This document shows positions 25,681 through 33,970 of a stretch of DNA of 64,000 bases, piece by piece. Within the stretch, counting starts at the first letter, position 1. The number at the start of each line of letters is the position of its first letter. This DNA is from Lactiplantibacillus modestisalitolerans (GTDB lineage Bacteria; Bacillota; Bacilli; Lactobacillales; Lactobacillaceae). The stretch covers positions 118,384 to 182,383 of the forward strand of contig NZ_BJEA01000008.1 of NCBI RefSeq assembly GCF_005405425.1. Reading direction: 5' to 3'. The notes beneath the pieces were generated by a model. It ran no database searches. It saw only the letters and a list, made by a program, of their open reading frames with translations, and was not told the DNA's origin. The position numbers and the translations under genes are program-made.

Positions 25681-26142
25681 ATGGATAATCAAGAAATGGC
25701 CGAACCGTTAGTTTACCGGCGGGTACTGCTAACGGTCGATGAGGATGACAACACGTCGTCCGAACGTGCTTTTCGTTACGCAACGACGGTCGCCCACGAT
25801 TACGACGCACCGCTGGGGATTTGCTCGGTTTTGGAAAGCGAAGACATCAACATCTTTGATTCACTCACACCGTCAAAATTACGCGAGAAACGCGCCCATG
25901 TCGAAGCGGTCGTGGCGAAGTATGTTCAGCTGGCTGAGCAAAAGGGCGTTCAAAACGTTCAGCCGTTGGTCTACGAGGGCGGCGACGTCGATGACGTAAT
26001 TTTGGATCGGGTTATTCCGGACTTTAAGCCGGACTTACTGGTAACCGGTGCCGATACCCAGTTCCCGCATTCTAAGATTGCGGGCGCAATCGGTCCCCGG
26101 TTGGCTAAAAAAGCCCCGATTTCAGTAATCGTCGTGCGTTAA
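25681..26142 (+). CDS. Universal stress protein (UspA family)
   Basis: The 153-residue cytoplasmic protein has the Usp fold: YRRVLLTVDEDDNTSSERAFRYA at the start. The nucleotide-binding tail GADTQFPHSKIAGAIGPRLA with SVIVVR at the end corresponds to the G-2X-G-9X-G type loop, slightly altered. It probably binds ATP and aids stress survival; the exact role is unknown. The start at 25681 follows GAGGGGG. It has its own promoter and a strong terminator. Confidence 0.88.
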   Translation: MDNQEMAEPLVYRRVLLTVDEDDNTSSERAFRYATTVAHDYDAPLGICSVLESEDINIFDSLTPSKLREKRAHVEAVVAKYVQLAEQKGVQNVQPLVYEGGDVDDVILDRVIPDFKPDLLVTGADTQFPHSKIAGAIGPRLAKKAPISVIVVR

Positions 26143-26202
26143 TGGCGGTCAACGTGAAAGCGTTGATGAAAATTTACTGATAATTAAGTTACTAAATTTA
26201 TT

Positions 26203-26238
26203 AACCGTTACAACTTGCACAAGCTGTAACGGTTTTAA
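26203..26238 (+). terminator. Terminator after the usp gene
   Basis: AACCGTTACA pairs with TGTAACGGTT, with further CTTG/CAAG pairing inside, followed by a short T-run. Confidence 0.85.
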
Positions 26239-26354
26239 TTTATGCCATTTTGTGCACTGGTGAACTATTAAAAAGTAAGTGATTAGGTCAGTTTAGCCTT
26301 GATAATTAAGGGTTTAGCGATTTTTTTAAAAAAATAAGCAAAAAATCTAAATTT

Positions 26355-26386
26355 CTTGTTGCATTTTGAACAAGCACGCATATAAT
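26355..26386 (+). promoter_or_regulatory. adhE promoter with an overlapping inverted repeat
   Basis: TTGCAT (26359-26364), a 16-bp spacer and TATAAT (26381-26386) form the promoter. CTTGTT...AACAAG (26355-26374) is a dyad over the -35 that resembles a degenerate Rex site. Confidence 0.65.
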
Positions 26387-26391
26387 AGAGA

Positions 26392-26409
26392 TTGTAAATT
26401 AATTCACAA
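26392..26409 (+). promoter_or_regulatory. Rex operator upstream of adhE
   Basis: TTGTAAATTAATTCACAA is an 18-bp dyad differing from perfect symmetry at one position. It fits the Rex consensus TTGTGAA-N4-TTCACAA. It lies just downstream of the -10, where NADH-responsive Rex would block transcription. Confidence 0.75.
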
Positions 26410-26434
26410 GCTACGAAATGGAGGCACCATTGTT

Positions 26435-29041
26435 ATGATGAAAACGACAGAAAAAACTCAAGCTGCCAAAGTCGAAAACGAAGTCGACGGGTTAGTTAAA
26501 CGCTCGAAGAAAGCTTTAGCAGTTTTGAAAACGTATACACAAGAACAAATCGACGACTTATGTGAAAAAGTTGCCGTTGGCGTTTTGGATAAGCACATGG
26601 CATTAGCCAAGTTAGCTGTTGAAGAAACGAAGCGTGGGGTTGTTGAAGATAAGGCAATCAAGAACATTTATGCAAGTGAATATATTTGGAACAGCATTCG
26701 TCATGATAAGACCGTTGGTGTGATTGAAGATGACGATGAAAAGAAAATGATGAAGATTGCCGAACCAGTCGGAATCGTTGCCGGGGTTACACCCGTAACC
26801 AACCCAACTTCAACGGTTGTCTTCAAAACCTTAATCTCATTGAAGGGCCGGAACACAATCGTCTTTGGGTTCCACCCACAAGCCCAAAAGACTTGTGCTG
26901 AAACCGCGCGCGTCATGCAAGCAGCAATTGCCGAAGCCGGTGGCCCAGCCGATGCCTTACTGTTCATCGAACACCCAAGCATCGAAGCGACTAACGACTT
27001 GATGCACCACCCAGACGTTGCCACCATCTTAGCAACCGGTGGTCCTAGCATGGTTAAAGCCGCTTACTCATCAGGTAAGCCAGCCTTAGGGGTTGGTCCT
27101 GGTAACGGCCCAACTTACATTGAAAAGACGGCCAACATCAAACAAGCGGTCAACGACATCGTCTTATCTAAGACCTTTGACCACGGGATGATTTGTGCTT
27201 CTGAAAACAGTGCCATCATTGATAAAGAAATCTACAACGACGTGATGGACGAATTCAAACGCTTAGGTTGCTACATTGTTAAACCAAAAGACGTGCAAGC
27301 CTTGACCGAAGCAGTTATCGATCCAAACCGGCACACGGTACGTGGTCCGGTTGCCGGGAAGTCCGCCTATGAAATTGCTCAAATGGCCGGCTTAAAGGAC
27401 GTTGATAAGGAAGCCCGGGTCTTAATTGCCGAATTAAACGGCGTTGGCTTGAAGTTCCCACTTTCAGGTGAAAAATTATCACCAGTGCTGACCGTTTACA
27501 AGTCAGCATCCCACGAAGCCGCATTCAAGCGGGCCGATGAATTACTCCACTATGGTGGTTTAGGACATACGGCCGGCATTCACACCACGGATGATGAATT
27601 AGTGAAGGAATTTGGCTTACAAATGCCAGCTTGCCGGATCTTAGTTAACTCACCAACTTCCGTTGGGGGCTTAGGTAACATTTACAACAACATGATTCCG
27701 TCACTTACTCTAGGGACTGGTTCGTACGGTGGTAACTCGATCTCCCATAACGTTTCAGATATGGACCTGATCAACATCAAAACCGTTGCGAAGCGTCGGA
27801 ACAATATCCAATGGGTAAAGATGCCTCCCAAGCTCTACTTCGAACCAAACTCTCTCCGCTATCTTGAAACGATGGCCGGCCTTAAGCGCGTATTTCTAGT
27901 ATGCGACCCTGGGATGGTTGAATTTGGTTATGCTGACCGGGTTACGGCAGTCTTGAACAGCCGCAAGGACCCCGTTGACATTGACGTCTTCTCAGAAGTT
28001 GAACCAAACCCTTCAACTAACACCGTTTACAAAGGGGTTGCCCGGATGAAAGGCTTCAAGCCGGACACGATCATCGCCCTTGGTGGTGGGTCCGCAATGG
28101 ACGCGGCCAAAGGGATGTGGCTCTTCTACGAACATCCAGACGCATCCTTCTTCGGCGCAAAGCAGAAGTTCTTGGATATCCGGAAACGGACTTACAAGGT
28201 ACCCGTACCAAACAAGGTTACTTACATTGGGATTCCAACCACCTCTGGGACTGGTTCCGAAGTAACGCCTTACGCGGTTATTACCGACTCGGATACGCAC
28301 GTTAAGTACCCAGTTACCGACTATGCAATGCAACCAGACATTGCGATCGTGGACCCACAGTTCGTTGAAACTGTGCCACCACGTACGACCGCTTGGACTG
28401 GTTTGGATGTTATCACCCACGCCACTGAAGCATACGTTTCAGTTATGGCTTCCGACTACAGTCGGGCATGGTCAATTCAAGCCTTGAAGTTAGCCTTCAA
28501 GTACTTGAAAGCGTCTTACGACGGCGACAAGAAGGCGCGTGAGCACATGCACAACGCTTCTACGATGGCTGGGATGGCCTTCGCGAACGCCTACTTGGGG
28601 ATCAACCACTCCTTAGCCCACAAATTAGGTGGGGCGTTCAACTTACCTCACGGGTTAGCGATTGCGATTACTTACCCACAAGTGGTTCGTTACAACGCTG
28701 AAATCCCAACTAAGTTGGCTATGTGGCCGAAGTACAACTACAATACTGCGCTCAAAGACTACGCCGACATTGCCCGGGCCATTGGCTTGACTGGCAAGGA
28801 CGACGAAGCCCTCAAAGAAGCTTTGGTTAACAAGTTCATCGAATTGGCACACTCAATGGGTGTGACCCTCTCCTTGAAGGCTAACCGGGTTGAAAAGAAG
28901 GACTTTGATGCCCACGTTGACGAATTAGCCGAACTCGCTTACGAAGACCAATGCACGCCTGCTAACCCACGTGAACCGCTCATCAAGGAATTGAAGGGCA
29001 TTCTGGAACGCGAATGGGACGGCGCCGGTGTTGAAAAGTAA
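26435..29041 (+). CDS. adhE: Bifunctional acetaldehyde-CoA/alcohol dehydrogenase
   Basis: AdhE reduces acetyl-CoA to acetaldehyde and then to ethanol, reoxidising NADH. This is central to heterofermentative and mixed-acid metabolism. I start at ATG 26435 behind GGAGG; the frame is open upstream to 26366. The 868-residue protein has an N-terminal aldehyde dehydrogenase domain (about 1-440) with catalytic Cys254 in HGMICASENS. The C-terminal iron-dependent alcohol dehydrogenase (about 450-868) shows GGGSAMDAAK for NAD and GINHSLAHKLGGAFNLPHG carrying metal-ligand His residues. The gene is monocistronic. Its unusually even codon use and perfect motifs suggest high expression. A Rex operator supports redox control. 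Confidence 0.97.
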   Translation: MMKTTEKTQAAKVENEVDGLVKRSKKALAVLKTYTQEQIDDLCEKVAVGVLDKHMALAKLAVEETKRGVVEDKAIKNIYASEYIWNSIRHDKTVGVIEDDDEKKMMKIAEPVGIVAGVTPVTNPTSTVVFKTLISLKGRNTIVFGFHPQAQKTCAETARVMQAAIAEAGGPADALLFIEHPSIEATNDLMHHPDVATILATGGPSMVKAAYSSGKPALGVGPGNGPTYIEKTANIKQAVNDIVLSKTFDHGMICASENSAIIDKEIYNDVMDEFKRLGCYIVKPKDVQALTEAVIDPNRHTVRGPVAGKSAYEIAQMAGLKDVDKEARVLIAELNGVGLKFPLSGEKLSPVLTVYKSASHEAAFKRADELLHYGGLGHTAGIHTTDDELVKEFGLQMPACRILVNSPTSVGGLGNIYNNMIPSLTLGTGSYGGNSISHNVSDMDLINIKTVAKRRNNIQWVKMPPKLYFEPNSLRYLETMAGLKRVFLVCDPGMVEFGYADRVTAVLNSRKDPVDIDVFSEVEPNPSTNTVYKGVARMKGFKPDTIIALGGGSAMDAAKGMWLFYEHPDASFFGAKQKFLDIRKRTYKVPVPNKVTYIGIPTTSGTGSEVTPYAVITDSDTHVKYPVTDYAMQPDIAIVDPQFVETVPPRTTAWTGLDVITHATEAYVSVMASDYSRAWSIQALKLAFKYLKASYDGDKKAREHMHNASTMAGMAFANAYLGINHSLAHKLGGAFNLPHGLAIAITYPQVVRYNAEIPTKLAMWPKYNYNTALKDYADIARAIGLTGKDDEALKEALVNKFIELAHSMGVTLSLKANRVEKKDFDAHVDELAELAYEDQCTPANPREPLIKELKGILEREWDGAGVEK

Positions 29042-29092
29042 GCCAATCGTCTTTAACTAAATTTGTTAGTGGTGCCTACTACTAAGCAAAAG

Positions 29093-29137
29093 GATGCCCC
29101 GCAACGACCAGTGATGGTTGGTGCGGGGCGTCTTTTT
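29093..29137 (+). terminator. Terminator of adhE
   Basis: An 11-bp GATGCCCCGCA/TGCGGGGCGTC stem is followed by TTTTT. Confidence 0.88.
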
Positions 29138-29298
29138 GGTTGCGGCTAACTAATTGGACACCCTTGTTTAGGTTACTGAACAACGTGACACGGCTTTTGC
29201 GGTTCCGCGTCCTTTTTCCCGCAAACTTATTAGTCGCATTTTAAGGGTGGGACGCCTACACTGAAAGAATAATTTCAAAGTGAAGGGATGCGGCGAAC

Positions 29299-29601
29299 AT
29301 GGTAATGCGCGATTTGAACATTGGAACGAAGGTGGGCCTAGCACTTTTGAACGACCGCTGGTACGCACTCGTTCTCAGTAATTTAGGTACGGAAGCGGTT
29401 GACTTCATGGTACTTCGCCGGCGCGTGCGCGGCCTGAGCACGCTGAAATTACTCACGGTACTAGCCAAGATGCAGCAACTCGGCTTGATCAGCGAAGAGG
29501 CTCACTACCAATACCGATTGACGGCGACCGGCGCGGAGCTGGGACAGAGCTTGGCGGAGTTGGAAGCGTGGGGCGACCGGATGATTGTGGGGATGCGTTG
29601 A
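29299..29601 (+). CDS. HxlR-type winged-helix regulator
   Basis: The 100-residue protein aligns over its whole length with the HxlR winged helix. LLNDRWYALVLSNLG is the 'GxKWxxxIL' helix. RRRVRGLSTLKLLTVLAKMQQLGLI covers the recognition helix, and YRLTATGAELGQSLAELEAWG the wing and last helix. The Cys often found near the N-terminus for redox sensing is absent. The start at 29299 has GAAGGG upstream; a second ATG at 29305 is too far from it. No divergent target gene is adjacent, so its regulon is unknown. Confidence 0.78.
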   Translation: MVMRDLNIGTKVGLALLNDRWYALVLSNLGTEAVDFMVLRRRVRGLSTLKLLTVLAKMQQLGLISEEAHYQYRLTATGAELGQSLAELEAWGDRMIVGMR

Positions 29602-29730
29602 GTGATTGTTTGTGAAACTGAACAAAAGTAATTTAGGTTGTGGCGAGCAACGTTAGCTAGGCTACAAACGGCCCAGCAGCAACAGGACTTGAAAGCGTCC
29701 GATGAACAGCATCAACATGATTAACAAAAT

Positions 29731-29780
29731 TAAATCGGGCCCTCGAGGTTAGCTAAACGCTACCTTGGGGGCCCGAATTT
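29731..29780 (-). terminator. Terminator of the PucR-type regulator operon
   Basis: A long hairpin (TCGGGCCC..GGTTAGC with GCTACC..GGGCCCGA) is flanked by an A-run on the left, which forms the T-run for minus-strand transcripts ending after the regulator stop codon. Confidence 0.8.
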
Positions 29781-30647
29781 TTAACTAATTTTCTCCGCCG
29801 GACACGCCAACGTCAACAGGTAACAGTAAACCAAATCGTCCATTTGCTTCAAGTTATAGCCACTCGCGCGCTCGAACTTATCGATGCGGTAAAGCAGGGT
29901 GTTGCGGTGGACGAAAAGGTCGCAAGCCGCCTGGCGAACGTTGCCCTGCGTGTGGTAGAGGGCGTGGATCAGCTGTTGGGTCGCGCCGTCGCGTAAGCAG
30001 GCGTCGGCGAGGGGGGCGAGCCGGGCCGCTTGCGTGGCGACGAGTTCGGGAATTAGCGCGGTGGTCATGCGGGTCACCGCTTGCGGAGGGATGGTTGTAA
30101 AAAGTTGGGTCTCAAACGCAAACCCCTGCGCTAATTGTTTTAAATTGTCGTAGTGCGCGCCGATCAGGAGGTGGGTCGTCGCGGAAAAGTCATCGTCGAG
30201 TAACGCGAGCAGTCCGCCTAAATCGTTACTCGCCGCGGCACTGATCGGTTGTTGCAACAACAGGTAACCGCGGCTCGAACTCGTAAAGGCTCCGTGTAAG
30301 ACGTCGTCGACGAGGTCGGCGAGGGCGCCCCGCCACTGTGCTTTGGACTGGCTGGGGTCACTAAACCGAACGTGGAAGTGGATGACCTGAAAGTGTTTAG
30401 CCGCCGTAACCGGGGCGCTGGCCGTGGTGCCCGTTAGAAAGGCCGACCATTGATCGACGGGGTGCGGTGACGGGGGGGCAGTGGCAATGGTTGCCAGCAA
30501 CGCTCGCTCGCGCGGACTAAGGTCGGCTTCGGCGACGCACAAAAACTGTCCGTTAGGTAACGGCACGTTGCGAACGTGTTCGGCAGTCACCGGGCTGGAC
30601 GTTAAGCGGGCCTGCGGGTACCACTGTAATAAGGCTTGAATATCCAT
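29781..30647 (-). CDS. PucR/CdaR-type transcriptional regulator
   Basis: The 288-residue regulator ends with the PucR C-terminal HTH. The motif QLIHALYHTQGNVRQAACDL is followed by FVHRNTLLYRIDKFE (about 215-265). The middle part is a GGDEF-like degenerate region (about 110-200), as in CdaR proteins. Such regulators commonly respond to purines or sugar acids. No catabolic target is adjacent. It lies 13 bases downstream of an AraR-type regulator gene on the same strand, so the two are probably one operon, preceded by a cre site. Confidence 0.78.
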   Translation of the reverse strand: MDIQALLQWYPQARLTSSPVTAEHVRNVPLPNGQFLCVAEADLSPRERALLATIATAPPSPHPVDQWSAFLTGTTASAPVTAAKHFQVIHFHVRFSDPSQSKAQWRGALADLVDDVLHGAFTSSSRGYLLLQQPISAAASNDLGGLLALLDDDFSATTHLLIGAHYDNLKQLAQGFAFETQLFTTIPPQAVTRMTTALIPELVATQAARLAPLADACLRDGATQQLIHALYHTQGNVRQAACDLFVHRNTLLYRIDKFERASGYNLKQMDDLVYCYLLTLACPAEKIS

Positions 30648-30660
30648 TGCTTTCCCCTCC

Positions 30661-31728
30661 CTAGGAATGTGTTGGGACGCGTACCGCCTGCGTCGACGCG
30701 CGGACCATCAATTTGACCCCCGCCACCGTTTGTTGGGCGCAGATTTTCGTGGGGTTGTTGATTTGATCAAGAAGCGCTTCAACGGCCTGCGCTCCGAGCG
30801 CGTTGAAGTCCTGAACGACCGTCGTTAGGGCTGGCGTTTCAGCGGCTGCGGCCGGTAAATTGTCAAAGCCCACAATCGCTAGTGATTGCAGAGCCGCTGC
30901 GTCCACGGCCTTTAATTGGCGCATGATCCGGAGCGCCACCACGTCGTTTTCCGCGATCAGCGCGGTGATTTGTTGGGCCTTTAAATAGGCTTGCAGGCGC
31001 ACTACGTCCACGTCGGCTTGCAAGGCCTGGGCCCACCGTAGCGCCAGGTGCGGGTCGGTCGGATTTTCTTGGAGCTGGTTGAAATAGCCCATGAAGCGGT
31101 CGCTGACGGTGCCCGTAAAGGTTTGCCAAAAGGGGGTCTCCGCCAAAAACGCGATCCGTCGGTGGCCCAGCTGTTGCAAGTGTTGGCAAGCCAGGCGGCC
31201 CCCGGCCACGTTGTCGCTAATGACGCTCGGAACGGCCAGGGCCGCGGGCCGTTTATCGAGGACGACCAGCGGTAAGCGTTGCGCGTGTAACGCCATCAGG
31301 AGTGGGAGCTCGGTCGCTAAGTTTTGCGGGTAGTAGATGACCCCGGCGACGGCGTGGACGAGGGTGGTCGGGTCTTGTTGGAGAAACGTTTCGTTGGCCA
31401 TCAGTTGTAATTGCCAGGTGGTGCCTTTCAGTGTTTGGTCGATGCCGCCGCGGTAGTTGCCAAAGGCGGTCGTGTCCGTAAATGGCAGAACGAGGAGCAG
31501 TTTTCGTTGGGTCGTGCTCCGGTGCGGTTTAACGTAGGTGCCGCCCCCACGCACGCGGTAAACGAGGTCGGCTGCCGCTAATTCGTTGAGTGCTCGTTTG
31601 GACGTGATGCGGCTGACGCCGTATTTTAACGCGACGGCGTTTTCGCTCGGCAGGCGATCGTTGGGGGCGTACTCGCCCCGTAAAATGGCTAAGCGTAAGT
31701 CTTGATAGATGTTGGCGTACTTGACCAT
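30661..31728 (-). CDS. AraR-type regulator (GntR HTH fused to LacI-type sugar sensor), copy 1
   Basis: The 355-residue protein has an N-terminal GntR winged helix (about 5-70, YANIYQDLRLAILRGEYAPN and YGVSRITSKRALNEL). A periplasmic-binding-like LacI sensor domain (about 80-350) contains ISDNVAGGRLACQHLQQLGH and IVGFDNLP. I choose ATG 31728 behind GGGAGGG; ATG 31773 is upstream in frame. It is a paralogue of the regulator at 56392-57459, which sits in the mannosidase cluster. The sugar effector is unknown. A cre-like site lies about 55 bases upstream. Confidence 0.85.
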   Translation of the reverse strand: MVKYANIYQDLRLAILRGEYAPNDRLPSENAVALKYGVSRITSKRALNELAAADLVYRVRGGGTYVKPHRSTTQRKLLLVLPFTDTTAFGNYRGGIDQTLKGTTWQLQLMANETFLQQDPTTLVHAVAGVIYYPQNLATELPLLMALHAQRLPLVVLDKRPAALAVPSVISDNVAGGRLACQHLQQLGHRRIAFLAETPFWQTFTGTVSDRFMGYFNQLQENPTDPHLALRWAQALQADVDVVRLQAYLKAQQITALIAENDVVALRIMRQLKAVDAAALQSLAIVGFDNLPAAAAETPALTTVVQDFNALGAQAVEALLDQINNPTKICAQQTVAGVKLMVRASTQAVRVPTHS

Positions 31729-31780
31729 CGTTGGCGCCCTCCCATCTGTAAAGTGGTCAGTGGTTCTCATCAAAGCCGAT

Positions 31781-31795
31781 TCTAAGCGCTTACAT
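31781..31795 (-). promoter_or_regulatory. Candidate cre (CcpA) site before the two-regulator operon
   Basis: On the minus strand ATGTAAGCGCTTAGA matches the cre pattern WTGNAANCGNWNNCW with one mismatch. It is located upstream of the AraR-type gene start. Confidence 0.6.
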
Positions 31796-31836
31796 GGTTG
31801 GCTTCAAGTAACAAAGTATACCAACTGACCTTTAAA

Positions 31837-32146
31837 TAGTAGAGTGTGAGGGCCGACGGGTTGGTATTGAGCATTGCCTAGCTAAGGGCATGATGCCTGG
31901 GTTTGGCATCGTGACGTTAGCGTAGCAAGCGCAGATACCAGTCGGCCCGAACACGTTTCGGCCATAAAGCAGGGGAGCGCCGCGGTTTATGCGATGGCGC
32001 CTTAGCGTAGTAGGCACAGGCGTCAGCCGCTCCGAACACGTTTCGGCAATATCGCAGAAAGTCGCCTGGGTTTGGCATCGTGACGTTAGCGTAGCAGGCG
32101 CAGGCGTCAGTTGGTCTGGAACACGTTTCGGCTATATCGCAGAGCA
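31837..32146 (+). repeat. Intergenic repeat family C, copy 3
   Basis: This has the same orientation as copy 1. It begins GAGTGTGAGGGCCGACGG, then TTGAGCATTGCCTAGCTAAGG. TAGCGTAGCAAGCGCAGA/CACGTTTCGGCCATA-type units follow, and it ends TTTCGGCTATATCGCAG. Copy 2 carries the reverse complement of the first part almost base for base. Confidence 0.85.
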
Positions 32147-32179
32147 TGAACACTACCTAATAAACAATGGTACGCAGCA

Positions 32180-33970
32180 CTACTCAGTAGCCTGCAGCAA
32201 CCGGTACTGCGAATCATAAAGCTCGTAGTAAACGCCCCGTTGCGCCATTAACTCGGCGTGCCGGCCCGCTTCGACAATTTGGCCGTGGTCGATCACGAGA
32301 ATTTGGTCGGCCTGCCGAATCGTCGAAAGCCGGTGGGCGACAATGAAGCTAGTCCGCCCCTTGAGTAGTTCCGCTAAGCCCGCTTGGAGGAGGGCCTCCG
32401 TTTGCGTATCAATGGCGGCGGTCGCTTCGTCGAGAATTAAAATACGGGGGTCAGCTAATAAGACGCGGGCAAACGCGATCAGTTGGCGTTGACCAGCGGA
32501 TAAGCTCCCGCCGTGTTCTTGAACGACCGTTTGGTAGCCAGCGGGGAGCGTCTGAATAAAGTCGTCGGCGCGGGCCACCTTAGCCGCCCGGAGCACGTCG
32601 GCGTCGCTGGCATCGAGGCGGCCGTAACGGATGTTATCCATGATGGTCCCCGAAAAAATGAAGGTGTCCTGCTGCATGACGCCGACTTGCGAACGCAGTG
32701 AGGCCAGGGTGACCCGCTGACTATCGACGTTGTCGATGGTCAGTTGCCCACTGGTAACGTTGTAAAAACGGGCCAGCAGGTTAATGATGGTGGATTTACC
32801 AGCGCCGGTCGGCCCAACTAGGGCGATGGTTTGACCAGGACGCGCGTGAAACGAGACGTGGTCGAGAATCAGCGGCCCGTCCGCCTCGTATTGGAAACAG
32901 ACGTTACGAAAGCGGACGTCGCCCTTGACCGGGGGCAGGTCGAAGGCGTCATCGGCGTCACGCACGGTCGGTTGTTCGTCCATCGTTTCAAAAATTCGTT
33001 CCAAGTAGGTGGTGGCGGTGATCAGTGAATTGTAAAAGTTTCCAATGTTAATCACCGGGTTCCAAAAATTATTCACGTAGCCGATGAAGGCAATTAGGGT
33101 CCCGGTACTGACCACCACGCCGAGTTGCTGAATCCCAATAAAGTAGATCAGGGCGGTCGTGAGGGTCGAAATGTTTTGGACGCCCGGGCTGAGTGCGTAC
33201 TGAATTTTGACCGCGCGCATGTAAGCTTGGCGGTTGTCATCGGCGATGGCGTCAAAGTTAGCGGTGGCGGCGGCCTCCTGGGCGAAGCCCTGAGTCACCT
33301 TGATGCCAGCGATGCTCTCGTGTAAATAGGCGTTCAAGTTCGACTGTTTATTGCTTAACTCCCGGAAGGCGGTTCGTTGTTTCTTTTGCACGACGTAGGC
33401 CCAAATAATTAGAAGTGGAATGAGCCCTAGGCTATCGAGCGTCAGCCGCCAGTTAATGGCGAACATGAAGGCGAGCGTGACGCCCACCGAAATGACGTCG
33501 GAAATCAGGTTGACCAGCCCGTTGGCGAGCAGGTCGCTGAGGGTGTTGATGTAATTGACGACCCGGATGAGGATTTTGCCGTGTGGGCGGGTGTCGAAGT
33601 AGGCGAACGGAAGCCGCTGTAAGTTGGTAAACAGGTCGGTTCGCATGTCAATCAGCAGGTTTTGGCCAATTGCGGTGATTGCCCAGATGCGGTAACGAAA
33701 GCAGGCCCAAGCGATTAACAAGCTAATGAAAAAAACGGCGCCAAGCGCACCCAGCTGAGGGAGGTTGCGCTGCGGAATTGCTTGGTCGATGGCGAGTTTC
33801 ATTAGGAAGGGGCCTAACACGACGGCAACGTTGCCGATTAGAATCGATCCGAGTACCAGCACCAACCGCACCGTGTACGGCCGCAAGTAGTGGCCTAAGC
33901 GGGCGTAGTCGTGCCAGTTAAAGTGGCGTTTTAAAGTTTCATCCTGATTAGCCGTGTTCCGCGTGGTCAT
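32180..33970 (-). CDS. ABC exporter half-transporter with canonical ATP site (BmrD/LmrD-like)
   Basis: The 596-residue half-transporter has six membrane spans (about 35-310) and a C-terminal ATPase with Walker A GPTGAGKST, Walker B ILILDEATAAID (Glu present) and H-loop VAHRLST. Its signature is LSAGQ instead of LSGGQ. The partner encoded upstream has Asp for the catalytic Glu and Ser for the H-loop His, so the two together form one consensus and one degenerate ATP site. This is known for heterodimeric multidrug exporters. The start overlaps the partner gene by 23 bases. The exported substrate is unknown. Confidence 0.88.
   Translation of the reverse strand: MTTRNTANQDETLKRHFNWHDYARLGHYLRPYTVRLVLVLGSILIGNVAVVLGPFLMKLAIDQAIPQRNLPQLGALGAVFFISLLIAWACFRYRIWAITAIGQNLLIDMRTDLFTNLQRLPFAYFDTRPHGKILIRVVNYINTLSDLLANGLVNLISDVISVGVTLAFMFAINWRLTLDSLGLIPLLIIWAYVVQKKQRTAFRELSNKQSNLNAYLHESIAGIKVTQGFAQEAAATANFDAIADDNRQAYMRAVKIQYALSPGVQNISTLTTALIYFIGIQQLGVVVSTGTLIAFIGYVNNFWNPVINIGNFYNSLITATTYLERIFETMDEQPTVRDADDAFDLPPVKGDVRFRNVCFQYEADGPLILDHVSFHARPGQTIALVGPTGAGKSTIINLLARFYNVTSGQLTIDNVDSQRVTLASLRSQVGVMQQDTFIFSGTIMDNIRYGRLDASDADVLRAAKVARADDFIQTLPAGYQTVVQEHGGSLSAGQRQLIAFARVLLADPRILILDEATAAIDTQTEALLQAGLAELLKGRTSFIVAHRLSTIRQADQILVIDHGQIVEAGRHAELMAQRGVYYELYDSQYRLLQATE

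Noticed and set aside
31832..32219. Frames in repeat copy 3
   Set aside because: Same reason as the other copies of the repeat family.
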